Below, one piece after another: positions 16,952 to 24,906 of a stretch of DNA of 53,789 bases (positions within the stretch are counted from its first letter, which is position 1; each line of letters opens with the position of its first letter). The DNA is from Pseudomonadota bacterium (GTDB lineage: Bacteria; Myxococcota_A; UBA796; CAJQPC01). Location: NCBI GenBank assembly GCA_024228935.1, contig JAAESX010000179.1, forward strand, positions 1 to 53,789. The letters are read 5' to 3'. The notes below the pieces were generated by a model, which ran no database searches, had not been told where the DNA came from, and saw only the letters and a program-made list of their open reading frames with translations. A program made the translations under genes and the position numbers.

Positions 16952-16970
16952 GATACTGATTTTCAGTATC
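16952..16970 (+). promoter_or_regulatory. Fur-like operator box before CDF transporter
   Basis: GATACTGATTTTCAGTATC is an 8-bp perfect inverted repeat around TTT. It matches the classical 19-bp Fur box at 15 of 19 positions, from memory of that consensus. It lies 46 bases upstream of the CDF gene. A Fur-family regulator (Fur, Zur, Mur or PerR) is the likely binder. Confidence 0.55.
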
Positions 16971-17015
16971 AAGTACCTGATTTGACTGCGCTTTTCTTTC
17001 GTGTGAGGGTGCGGT

Positions 17016-17966
17016 GTGCACGCACACAGCCATGATCACGAGCCCTCTGGCGCCGCTCCGAGCCCGCTCGATCACGACCACGGTCATGGTCATGGTCACG
17101 GTGGAGCCGCCAAGCGTGCGCTGGGTGTGGCGCTCGTGCTCAACGGGATCTTCCTGGTCGTCGAGGCTGTCGGCGGCTGGCTGAGCGGCTCGCTCGCGCT
17201 CTTGTCCGACGCGGCCCACATGCTCGGCGACGTCGGCGGCCTGGTGCTCGCGTACGCGGCCGCCCACATCGCGGATCGCGTCGGCGGCGTGACGCAGACG
17301 TTCGGCTTCCGGCGTGTCGAAGTCCTGGGTGCCTTCGTGAACGGCATCCTGCTCGTGCTCGCCAGCGGGTGGATCCTCGTCGAGGCGATGGAGCGCATCG
17401 TCAGCGGCGTGCCCGAGCCGATGGGACTCCCCATCCTGGTCATCGGCATCGTCGGCCTGCTCATCAACCTGGGCAGCGCGGCGGCCTTGTGGAAGAGCGA
17501 CGACGGCTCGCTGAATGTCCGCGGGGCGCTGATCCACATGCTCGCAGACGCGCTCGGGTCGGTCGGCGCCATCGCCGCGGGCCTGCTCGTGATGAAGGAC
17601 ATGCCGCTCGCCGACCCGCTGGTCTCCTTGCTGATCGCCGGCCTGGTGCTGTTCGCGACCTGGCGACTCCTGAACGACTCAGGGCGCATCCTGCTGCAGT
17701 TCGCCCCGTCGGGCACGGACGTCCCGGCGGTGCGGGAGAGCCTGCACGAGCTCGGCGGCGTGTCCTCGCTGCACGACTTCCACATCTGGACGCTCGACGG
17801 CCGGCTGCCCATCCTGAGCGTGCACCTGGTGCTGGACGCCGAGGCCGAGCCGCAGGACGTCCACGCCGCAGCGCTGGACATGCTCGCGACGAAGCACGGG
17901 ATCTGGCACGCGACGGTGCAGGTCGAGGACGCCGCTCTTCCCGGGCGGATGCACGGGCACAGCTAG
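17016..17966 (+). CDS. Cation diffusion facilitator, CzcD/ZitB-like zinc exporter
   Basis: The start is GTG 17016. The 316-residue protein opens with a His-rich cytoplasmic tail (HAHSHDHEPSG ... DHDHGHGHGHGG). Six membrane segments follow. The two metal-site motifs are both HxxxD (SDAAHMLGD in TM2 and ALIHMLADALGS in TM5); the HD-HD pattern is typical of Zn2+-specific CDF proteins. A C-terminal cytoplasmic domain contains LHDFHIWTLDG. It should export Zn2+ (or related ions) by proton antiport. The Fur-like palindrome upstream suggests metal-dependent control. Confidence 0.92.
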   Translation: MHAHSHDHEPSGAAPSPLDHDHGHGHGHGGAAKRALGVALVLNGIFLVVEAVGGWLSGSLALLSDAAHMLGDVGGLVLAYAAAHIADRVGGVTQTFGFRRVEVLGAFVNGILLVLASGWILVEAMERIVSGVPEPMGLPILVIGIVGLLINLGSAAALWKSDDGSLNVRGALIHMLADALGSVGAIAAGLLVMKDMPLADPLVSLLIAGLVLFATWRLLNDSGRILLQFAPSGTDVPAVRESLHELGGVSSLHDFHIWTLDGRLPILSVHLVLDAEAEPQDVHAAALDMLATKHGIWHATVQVEDAALPGRMHGHS

Positions 17967-17980
17967 CGCCCGTGGCTCAC

Positions 17981-20662
17981 TCAGTCGGCGAACAACGCGT
18001 CGATCGAGCCCACGACCTCGCTGAACACCACCGCGTCGACGTCCTGGTTCAAGAGCCCGGTCATCGGGTGGGGCCGGTCCGAGTGGACGCCCGCGATGAA
18101 CGTCAGCTCGTCGAGCTCCTGGTTCTCCTCGTAGTCGTACCCCATGCCCAGGCCGGGGCTGAACTCGAGCACGGCCGTGACGCCCGCCGCCGGGAACGCC
18201 TTGGTCATCCACAGCACCGCGCCTCCGTCCTGGGGCGAGCCGCGAACCCACCGCCCCCGCGCCATGACCCCCCGGACGGCCCCGCTCGACACCGACCGCG
18301 TCAGCCAGCGGGTCACGTTCCGGTCCGTCGGCTCCTCGCCGATCGGCAGCGTCGTCGAGCGCTCGAGCTTCGCGAACGGCGGGATGAGCTCGTAGTCCTC
18401 GAGCACTTCGGCCCACGCCGCGGCGTCGTCCATGCGCAGCGGATGGGCGAGCCCGATGGGGCCCGCCACCGTCACCTCGTCATCCTGTCGGTCGGCGAAC
18501 GAGCCGTCCTCGGCCACGCGGAACGCGGTCGAGGTCGCGAAGTCCCACCAGATCAACTGCTGGGCCAGGCGCGAGAGCACCGGGTTGGCCCCGTACGTCG
18601 TCCTCCACGAGTCGATCGACCACTGGCGCCCGGAGACCATCGCCGCCTCGAGGCGCTCGACCGCGGCCTTCACCGCCGTTCGAAGCTGCTTCTTCAGCGC
18701 CGAGAACTCCGCCTTGCTCGTCTTGATGACGGCGGGGTCATCCGCGGTCCGCGCACCGGCCAGCGACTTCTTCACGACGCCGTCGAGCGACAGGACCGGG
18801 GTGAGGTCCGCGCCCAGACGGACCCCGTACTCGCGGTCGGCGTGCGGCCAGGGCCGGGCTCCACAGCCATCGAGGCCGAAGTCCTGGAGCACCCGCTCGC
18901 CGATCTCGTCCGGCGTGATGCCAAGCCGCCGAGCCGCCCGCTTCAGCGCCAGCCCCGAGCGCTCGCGCAGGCCGTTGCTGCGAGCGCGTCGCGCCCAGTG
19001 GTCGACCCTCTGCAGGCCCGCGGACGAGGCGTGCGCGGCCATCGACTCCAGGATGGCGAACGCCGCCATGTGGTCGCCGCCGCGGGCTCGCTCGTCCAGG
19101 TCGCGGCCCAGATCCGCAAGGTCCCGGTCTCGGGCGAGCACGGGCAGAGCACCCCGGATGACCCAGCCGTACCGGCCCTCCCTGGTGTGCGCGTGCTTCT
19201 CGCGCAGCGCCTGCCACAGGTCCCCGGCGCTCTCCAGATCCAGGTTCGGCCGGATGGCGAGGAGGCCCGCGTCGTCTTCGAGCGCCGTCAGCAGCCCGCC
19301 CAGCTCGGCCGGGGTGAGCGCGCGCCCGTCGGACCAGGCGAGCGCCAGCCCGTCGGCGTCCCCGCTGGGCCGGCGAGCGAAGCGCGCTCCCAGCTCTGCC
19401 CGGCCCGTCGCATCGAGGGGGAGCTCGTCGATCGGGACCTCGGACGCGGCGAGGCAGGCCTCGAGTGTGGCCTCCATGACCGCTCGGGTGGCCTTGCTCT
19501 TCTCCTTCGCGAGCGCTCTCGTCATCAGCTCGGCGAGCTCGGCCGAGGGGTGCTCGCTGAGGATGCGCGTGACCTCGGCCCGCACGCCGCCCTTCTTCGA
19601 GCCGAGCAGCGCGACCAGCTCGTCGCGCTCGCCGCGGTTGTGGAGCGCGTGCAGCGCCGAGTCCGACACCTGGGCGTTCGAGTGGCTCGCCTGCTTCACG
19701 CAGAACGGCGTGACGCGGGGGTCCTTCCGGCCGGCGTACCAGCGCCAGAGCGCGGGGAGCCGGGGCACGCTCTTGTCGGTCAGCACCAGCTCGACGTCGT
19801 CCAGGTTCGCGTCGGTCAGGCCGGCCTCGAAGGTCTCCCAGACCCCGCTCGAGATCCATCGCCGGGCGATCGGCAGGCCCAGATCGGTCAGGATGTCCTG
19901 GGTCGAGCGAGCCTTCTCCCCGCTGGGCGACAGCTTCTCCATGACGCGCGCCGCACCCACTCGGAACGCCTTCTTGCGGGCGGTCAGGAGCGGCTCGACC
20001 TTCGAGGCGTCGCCGACCTCGATGAGTCCCTCGACGGCGGCGTCGACCACCTTGCTCGAGCTGTCGGCCAGGCACTCGATGAGCTTGTCGGCGACCAGCG
20101 GCGAGCCGGTCGCGGCCATGCCGACCACCAGGATGTCGCGCTGGGGCTTCTTCGGTACCCACGCCTTCAGGAGCGGTGCCGCCGCGGACTCGGGCAGCGC
20201 CCGGAAGGCCTTCAGCGCGTGGTCCCGCTCATACGGCTCGCCGCGGGGCCACTTGTTGATCTCGGAGCAGGCCCGCGCCAGGGTCTTCGGCCCGCCGCAG
20301 GCCGGGATCAGGCTCCACCGGGCCCGGTTCCAGATCTTGACGTCGAACATCGGGGCCAGCAGCTCGTCGATGCCGGGCATCCGGGCCAGCTCGGGAGCGT
20401 AGACCTGGACGAACTCCTTGTCGGTCTGCTTCGCGAGGGTGGCCGCGACGATCTCGGGGGCCTCGGCCAGCCGACCGGCCCGCCCGAGCAGGATGACGGC
20501 CATGTGTTCGCCGTGGCGACAGGCACCGGCTCGGTCCGCTCGCAGGATGGCGTCGGCGAGCTCGTCGGTCGCCGGGAGCAGCTCAGCCATGTCACGGACG
20601 GTGCTGCCGTAGTCGGCGTTGAGGACGATGAGAGCCAGCTGGTCGACGGTCGCGTGTGGCAT
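17981..20662 (-). CDS. DUF4132/HEAT-repeat protein
   Basis: This is a large 893-residue cytoplasmic protein. The N-terminal and middle parts show HEAT-like helical repeats (VADKLIECLADSSSKVVDAAVEGLIEVGD, VSDSALHALHNRGERDELVALLG). The C-terminal 250 residues match what I recognise as DUF4132 (ANPVLSRLAQQLIWWDF, GIGLAHPL-like AGPIGLAHPLRMDD, VLEDYELIPPFAKLER). The family is associated with MolR/WGR-type proteins and has no settled biochemical function. An upstream gene pair at 20717-21259 is on the same strand. Confidence 0.78.
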   Translation of the reverse strand: MPHATVDQLALIVLNADYGSTVRDMAELLPATDELADAILRADRAGACRHGEHMAVILLGRAGRLAEAPEIVAATLAKQTDKEFVQVYAPELARMPGIDELLAPMFDVKIWNRARWSLIPACGGPKTLARACSEINKWPRGEPYERDHALKAFRALPESAAAPLLKAWVPKKPQRDILVVGMAATGSPLVADKLIECLADSSSKVVDAAVEGLIEVGDASKVEPLLTARKKAFRVGAARVMEKLSPSGEKARSTQDILTDLGLPIARRWISSGVWETFEAGLTDANLDDVELVLTDKSVPRLPALWRWYAGRKDPRVTPFCVKQASHSNAQVSDSALHALHNRGERDELVALLGSKKGGVRAEVTRILSEHPSAELAELMTRALAKEKSKATRAVMEATLEACLAASEVPIDELPLDATGRAELGARFARRPSGDADGLALAWSDGRALTPAELGGLLTALEDDAGLLAIRPNLDLESAGDLWQALREKHAHTREGRYGWVIRGALPVLARDRDLADLGRDLDERARGGDHMAAFAILESMAAHASSAGLQRVDHWARRARSNGLRERSGLALKRAARRLGITPDEIGERVLQDFGLDGCGARPWPHADREYGVRLGADLTPVLSLDGVVKKSLAGARTADDPAVIKTSKAEFSALKKQLRTAVKAAVERLEAAMVSGRQWSIDSWRTTYGANPVLSRLAQQLIWWDFATSTAFRVAEDGSFADRQDDEVTVAGPIGLAHPLRMDDAAAWAEVLEDYELIPPFAKLERSTTLPIGEEPTDRNVTRWLTRSVSSGAVRGVMARGRWVRGSPQDGGAVLWMTKAFPAAGVTAVLEFSPGLGMGYDYEENQELDELTFIAGVHSDRPHPMTGLLNQDVDAVVFSEVVGSIDALFAD

Positions 20663-20716
20663 GCAGCGGGCGACGACATCCGCGCTCCAGATGCTGATCT
20701 CCGGGTGGGCGGCTGC

Positions 20717-21259
20717 CTAGGCCAGCGCGGGCCCGGCGGCGTCGCCGAAGACCTCGAAGACGTGGTTCACGTGCCAGTTCGTGCCGTCGGCTTCGTGCTG
20801 GCACACCGCCTCGAGCGCCCCCGGGTCCAGACTGTCGGTGGTCAGCTCGCCCAGGGCGACCAGGTGGTACCCGAGCCAGTACCGCATCGGGACCGCCACG
20901 CGGGCGTGGAGGTCGACCAGCGCCGCTCGGTCGGCGCAGCCCTTCACCATCTTGGTGAAGTAGACGTTCCAGCCGCTCTGGTCTCCGAAGCCTCCGATCA
21001 GGCCCGCCATGTTGGGCTGACTGCTGATCCGCTCCAGGAGATCGGCCAGGGACGGCCCGTCTCAGCTGCCTTGCGGGGCGTCGTCCATCGTCGACCAGAA
21101 CCAGTTGCCCGTCGAGCAGTCCAGCGACCCGGCCGCGTCGAGCCGCCACAGCAACGCGCCGACCTCCTCCTCGCTCATCAGCTTCTTCAGGCGACTGACG
21201 ATGTCGTAGTCGTCCGTGTATTTGTCGAGGACCTGCTGCACCTTGGGGTCGAGTGTCAT
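20717..21259 (-). pseudogene. Two in-frame ORFs split by TGA (possible interrupted gene)
   Basis: ATG 21259 opens a 65-codon ORF (MTLDPKVQQVLDKYTDDYD ... FWSTMDDAPQGS) ending at TGA 21062-21064. The very same frame continues (DGPSLADLLERISSQPN) through ATG 21010 to a stop at 20717, with QSGWNVYFTKMVKG and HVNHVFEVFGDAAG. Read through, it would be a single protein of about 180 residues. No good ribosome site precedes 21010. It is either one gene broken by a nonsense mutation or two adjacent small genes. I recognise no family. Confidence 0.5.
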
Positions 21260-21314
21260 GAAGGATCGTTAGCGAGCCGTGACGTCTCATCCGACCGCGC
21301 TTAGGCATCTGGGC

Positions 21315-22082
21315 ATGAAGCAGATCGGATTCGTCGTCGTCGGTGTGGTGCTGGGCTTTCTTCTCGGCGGGATCGGGCCGCGCAGCGAGCTGAGCGACGT
21401 GCGCTCGGACCTGATGGCCGCGAACGAGCGCGCCGACGAGGCCGAGCGCAAGGCCCTGAGGAAGAGCGGGGGCAGCATGTTCCTCCCGGGCATGAGCCAG
21501 GCCTTCTCGACTCCCTCGAGCGACGACGCCGAAGAGCCGAACGAGCGCCGGTTCGGGAAGAAGTCCGACAACGGCGGAGCGGAGATCGTCATCGTCGACG
21601 GCGAGGAGGGCGGGGGTGGCCCGGGCGCCGATCTGCCGCCCGAGGAGCGCTTCGACCTGGCCGTCGACGCCCAGCGCATCCGGTCCGAGCAGTCGCGAGC
21701 CGCGCTCCAGCAGCAGGGGGACCTCAGCGACGAGCAGATGGACCACGTCGACGACATTGTCGACCGGATGAACGGTGAGCTGGCGTACCTCGGCGAGGAC
21801 GTCCTCGACCTGATGCTCTCGGACACCGAGCCCGAAGCCGCCGACGTGCTGGGCGTCTCGCACGAGGTCACCGGCGTGCTCTACGACGCCCAGACCGAGA
21901 TGGACGCGGTGGTCGCCGAGTCGGGTGAAGAGGTCGACCCCGAGGCCAGCGAGGTCTGGAACCACATCGACCTGGAGGAGTTCCGGTCCGCGTTCGAGGA
22001 GATGCAGGACGCGGGCGTCGGCCCCGGCTCGGGAGCTGGTGGCGGCATGGGCGGAGGTCCGGCCACCGGCCCGGGCAACTGA
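21315..22082 (+). CDS. Membrane-anchored protein of an ABC exporter operon
   Basis: I choose ATG 21315 (MKQIGFVVVGVVLGFLLGG), which gives a single N-terminal transmembrane anchor, over GTG 21279. The 255-residue protein then has a charged, partly coiled-coil region (RSELSDVRSDLMAANERADEAERK), acidic Gly-rich linkers, a helical domain (ERFDLAVDAQRI to VWNHIDLEEFRSAFEEMQ) and a Gly-rich tail. It is followed after two bases by the ABC permease gene. It probably acts as an accessory subunit; I recognise no family. Confidence 0.7.
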   Translation: MKQIGFVVVGVVLGFLLGGIGPRSELSDVRSDLMAANERADEAERKALRKSGGSMFLPGMSQAFSTPSSDDAEEPNERRFGKKSDNGGAEIVIVDGEEGGGGPGADLPPEERFDLAVDAQRIRSEQSRAALQQQGDLSDEQMDHVDDIVDRMNGELAYLGEDVLDLMLSDTEPEAADVLGVSHEVTGVLYDAQTEMDAVVAESGEEVDPEASEVWNHIDLEEFRSAFEEMQDAGVGPGSGAGGGMGGGPATGPGN

Positions 22083-22084
22083 GC

Positions 22085-22990
22085 TTGAACGCCTTCCGCG
22101 ACGCCGCGCTCGTCGCGTGGTTCGACGTCTTCGAGAGCATCCGCTCGCGGAAGTTCATGGCGCTGCTGGTGCTGCACCTGCTCGGCGCCGTGGTGATGAC
22201 CGCCGGGTTCATCGAGGTGCTCCAGGAGATCGAGACGACGCTCGCCGACACGCTCGCCGTGGCCGCGACGGACAAGCCGGGCACGATGACGACCACACTG
22301 ATGGAGAGCGAGGAGTTCCTCGAGATCGTCGGCCACCTGCTCAAGGACGAGGAGCTGGCGGCCGAGCTCGTCAGCCTGCCGCCCATCGCGCTCTTCTACT
22401 CGTGGCTCATCTTCTTCGCGCTGCCGGTGCTCGTCGTGATCACGAGCAGTGACGCGATCAGCCAGGAGCTGGCGAGCGGATCGGCCCGGTACGCCATGTT
22501 CCGGACGAGTCGGATGGCCTGGGCCGTCGGCAAGCTGGGCGGCCAGTCGATGCTCATGGCCATCATGGTCTTCGCTGGAGCCATCGGGGTCTGGGTGGTC
22601 GCGTACTTCATGCTCGGGAGCTTCGACGGGCCGGGGACGGCGCTCTGGCTGTTCCGGTTCGGCTTGCGAGCGGTGGTCTACGGCTTCGCGTTCCTGGGCC
22701 TGGCGCTGGGGGTGTCGCAGCTGACGTCCAGCGTGAACGGCAGCCGAGCGCTCGGCCTGTTGGCCCTCATCGGGTTCGGCGTCGGGGGACGCATGCTGAT
22801 GTGGGACCGCATCGTCGAGTACGTCCCCGGCTGGGTCACGACCATCGCGCCGCTGTTCCCGAACACCCACAAGGTCGACCTGTGGCGACCGGACCTGTTC
22901 GACCGGGGGCCGGCCATGATCATGCTGTTCGGGCTCGGGATCGCCTTCTTCGTCGCCGGTCACTGGCGCCTGTCCCGGAGGGACGTGTGA
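22085..22990 (+). CDS. ABC-2 type transporter permease
   Basis: A TTG at 22085 follows the previous stop by two bases, giving 301 residues. About six membrane segments are visible, with the early FESIRSRKFMALLVLHLLGAVVMTAGF and the ABC-2 style cytoplasmic stretch SSDAISQELASGSARYAMFRTSR between TM2 and TM3 (ExxxGTxxxxLxxPxxR-like). A large loop (about 45-110) is extracytoplasmic. It pairs with the ATPase that begins in its stop codon. The substrate is unknown. Confidence 0.85.
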   Translation: MNAFRDAALVAWFDVFESIRSRKFMALLVLHLLGAVVMTAGFIEVLQEIETTLADTLAVAATDKPGTMTTTLMESEEFLEIVGHLLKDEELAAELVSLPPIALFYSWLIFFALPVLVVITSSDAISQELASGSARYAMFRTSRMAWAVGKLGGQSMLMAIMVFAGAIGVWVVAYFMLGSFDGPGTALWLFRFGLRAVVYGFAFLGLALGVSQLTSSVNGSRALGLLALIGFGVGGRMLMWDRIVEYVPGWVTTIAPLFPNTHKVDLWRPDLFDRGPAMIMLFGLGIAFFVAGHWRLSRRDV

Positions 22991-23898
22991 GCCCCGCACT
23001 CCGAATCTCCGGTGTCACCAAGGCGTACGGGAAGATCCAGGCCCTGCGCGGGCTGGACAGCGAGATCGCGCGTGGCGTCGTGGGCGGCCTCGTCGGTCCG
23101 ATCGGGGCCGGCAAGACCACGACGTTCGGCATCGTGGGCGGGGTCCTGGGCCAGGACTCGGGCGAGGTCTCCCTGCTGGGCGCTGGGCCCTTCGACGCGG
23201 CCGTGCACCGCGGTCGGGTCACGCTGCTGCCTCAGGACTGCGAGCTGAACCCGCACACATCGGTGCGCGACCTGCTCGTCTTCTACGCCAGGCTTCAAGG
23301 GGCGGGTCGGACCGAAGCACGCCAGGACGCCGACCGGTGCCTCGAGCTGGTCGACCTCAGCGACCGGGCCGGGATGCGAATCAAGCAGCTGTCCCATGGG
23401 ATGCGGCGGCGGGTCGCCGTCGCCCAGGCCTTCCTCGGCTCCCCCGAGCTGGTTCTTCTGGACGAGCCGACGAGCGGGCTCGACCCCGCACAGGTGATTC
23501 GGCTGCGCGACCTGTTCCGCGAGCAGCGAGGAAAGCGCACGCTGATCATCAGCTCGCATGTGCTCAGCGAGCTCGAGGCCACATGCGACTACGTCGTGAT
23601 GATGGAGCAGGGTCGCTGCGTGCTCTCCGGGACCATGGAGGAGATCACCAAGGTCGGCGAGCGGGTCGAGTTCGTGCTCGCCGGAAACGCCCCTATCGAG
23701 GCGATCCAGCGGGCCGTGCCCGAGGCCGTGCTGGCGGTGAGCGACGACGGACTGGTCGTGACCGGGCAGCCCGGGACGCCGGTGCACGAGCTGAACGCCA
23801 AGGTGCTCCGGGTGCTGCTGGATGCTGGGGTCGGCGTGCAGGAGATCCGGCGCGGTCAGAGCCTGGAGCAGCGGTGGTTGGACGCGCGCGAGGGCTGA
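22987..23898 (+). CDS. ABC transporter ATP-binding protein
   Basis: GTG 22987 overlaps the permease stop. The 303-residue protein has Walker A GPIGAGKTTT, Q-loop LLPQDCELN, signature LSHGMRRRVAVAQA, Walker B LVLLDEPTSGLDP and switch His in IISSHVL. The signature is LSHGM rather than LSGGQ, which is common in ABC-2 exporters of the CcmA/NodI group. A C-terminal extension of about 80 residues (VEFVLAGNAPIEAIQRAVPEA) is typical of these. With the two genes upstream it forms a complete exporter of unknown cargo. Confidence 0.93.
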   Translation: MSPALRISGVTKAYGKIQALRGLDSEIARGVVGGLVGPIGAGKTTTFGIVGGVLGQDSGEVSLLGAGPFDAAVHRGRVTLLPQDCELNPHTSVRDLLVFYARLQGAGRTEARQDADRCLELVDLSDRAGMRIKQLSHGMRRRVAVAQAFLGSPELVLLDEPTSGLDPAQVIRLRDLFREQRGKRTLIISSHVLSELEATCDYVVMMEQGRCVLSGTMEEITKVGERVEFVLAGNAPIEAIQRAVPEAVLAVSDDGLVVTGQPGTPVHELNAKVLRVLLDAGVGVQEIRRGQSLEQRWLDAREG

Positions 23899-23900
23899 AG

Positions 23901-23950
23901 GACGCACAAGTCCGAGGCTGACGGTCAGCCGGCGAGTTGTGCGCACTCAG
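23901..23950. repeat. 50-bp imperfect palindromic repeat, copy 2
   Basis: This copy has the perfect core palindrome GGCTGACGGTCAGCC and the same flanks as copy 1. It is tandem with copy 3, separated by one base, and lies just after the ABC ATPase stop. Confidence 0.8.
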
Positions 23951-23951
23951 C

Positions 23952-24001
23952 GACGCAGAAGTCCGAGGCTGACGGTCAGCCGGCGAGTTGTGCGCACCCA
24001 C
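23952..24001. repeat. 50-bp imperfect palindromic repeat, copy 3
   Basis: This copy differs from copy 2 at three positions (GACGCAG versus GACGCAC near the start, and two bases at the right end) and has the same 15-base core palindrome. Two copies in direct orientation sit between convergent operons. Confidence 0.8.
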
Positions 24002-24005
24002 CGCG

Positions 24006-24022
24006 CAGTTGGGTGCCAACTG
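24006..24022. repeat. Inverted repeat 3' of the benzoyl-CoA operon
   Basis: CAGTTGGGTGCCAACTG is a 7-bp perfect stem with a 3-base loop, 25 bases beyond the amidohydrolase stop. It has no T-run, so it could be a Rho-assisted or mRNA-stabilising 3' hairpin. Confidence 0.4.
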
Positions 24023-24047
24023 CCCAGATCCCGCAGTTCGGCCCCAA

Positions 24048-24890
24048 CTAGTCCAGCTTGTGCACCCGCCGCGGGTTGTCGACCAGGATGGCGTTGGCCC
24101 GCTCCTCGGGGATGCCCAGCTCGCCGAACTCGCGGAGGTACCGCGCCCAGTCGAGCCCATTCGTCCCGAACAGGACCTTCTTGTGCGAGGACCGCCCGCG
24201 GCAGAATCGGACCAGGTTCGGCCCGAAGTACTTCGGCATCCACGCCGCGATGTTCACGTAGACATTCGGCCACTTGGTCGCGACGGCCAGCATCTCGTCG
24301 ACCCAGGGGTACCCGGTGTGGGTCCCGATCAGGACGAGGTCCGGGAAGTCGCAGGCGATGCGGTCCAGCTGCATCGGCCGGCCGTGCTCGCTGGGCATGG
24401 CCTCGAGCACGTGTCCGGTCTGCATCGAGACGGGCACACCGAGCTCTTCGCACTTGGCGTACAGCGGGTACATCTTCCGGTGGTCCAGGCCGATGTCGTA
24501 GCCGTAGATGTGGATGTAGACGCCCTTGTAGCCGTGGACCTTGACGTCCGTCTCGAGCTTCTCGAGCGACTTGCGGATCTGGAAGGGGTCGTAGTCACAG
24601 AGCCCGTAGACCCGACCCGGGTACCGCTTGGTCAGGTCCGCGATCTTGCTGGTCATGTCCAGCGCGAAGCGGGTCTGGCGCTTGTAGGACCAGGCCAGCA
24701 GATCGGTCGCGAGGATGGTCTGGACACCGGCGGCATCCATCGCGGCGATCAACGCATCGCCGTCCTCGTAGCCCTCGCCCCAGGCCGCTTCGACCTGGCA
24801 CTTCAGCTCGCCCGGTGAGTTGGTGGACTGGACCCAGCTCTCCTTCCATTCCTTCAGCAGCAGCGGGTAGAGGCAGTCGACGGCAGACAT
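24048..24890 (-). CDS. Amidohydrolase-2 family protein with degenerate metal site
   Basis: The start is ATG 24890 (MSAVDCLYPLL); an upstream TTG is less likely. The 280-residue TIM-barrel protein has DLVLIGTHTGYPWVDEM and VLFGTNGLDWARY, characteristic of the amidohydro_2 superfamily. The usual N-terminal DxHxH ligand motif reads VDCLYP, with no histidines, and the normal catalytic Asp of FGTDxP appears to be Asn. The enzyme may therefore be metal-free or have altered chemistry. It lies 16 bases downstream of the dienoyl-CoA hydratase gene in the benzoyl-CoA operon. It could act in ring cleavage or a side branch, which is an inference. Confidence 0.7.
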   Translation of the reverse strand: MSAVDCLYPLLLKEWKESWVQSTNSPGELKCQVEAAWGEGYEDGDALIAAMDAAGVQTILATDLLAWSYKRQTRFALDMTSKIADLTKRYPGRVYGLCDYDPFQIRKSLEKLETDVKVHGYKGVYIHIYGYDIGLDHRKMYPLYAKCEELGVPVSMQTGHVLEAMPSEHGRPMQLDRIACDFPDLVLIGTHTGYPWVDEMLAVATKWPNVYVNIAAWMPKYFGPNLVRFCRGRSSHKKVLFGTNGLDWARYLREFGELGIPEERANAILVDNPRRVHKLD

Positions 24891-24906
24891 ATCAGGCTCC
24901 AAACAG

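Noticed and set aside
21062..21064. TGA as selenocysteine in the split ORF
   Set aside because: I see no SECIS-like hairpin right after it and no Cys-aligned family. A nonsense mutation or two genes is simpler.
17369..21304. Plus-strand open frame of about 1300 codons opposite the DUF4132 gene
   Set aside because: Its composition is low-complexity Arg/Ala/Gly with no motif. The minus-strand frame has clear domains.
23901..24001. Start of a CRISPR array
   Set aside because: The two copies are 50 bp with only 1 bp between them and are palindromic. There are no spacers and no cas genes.
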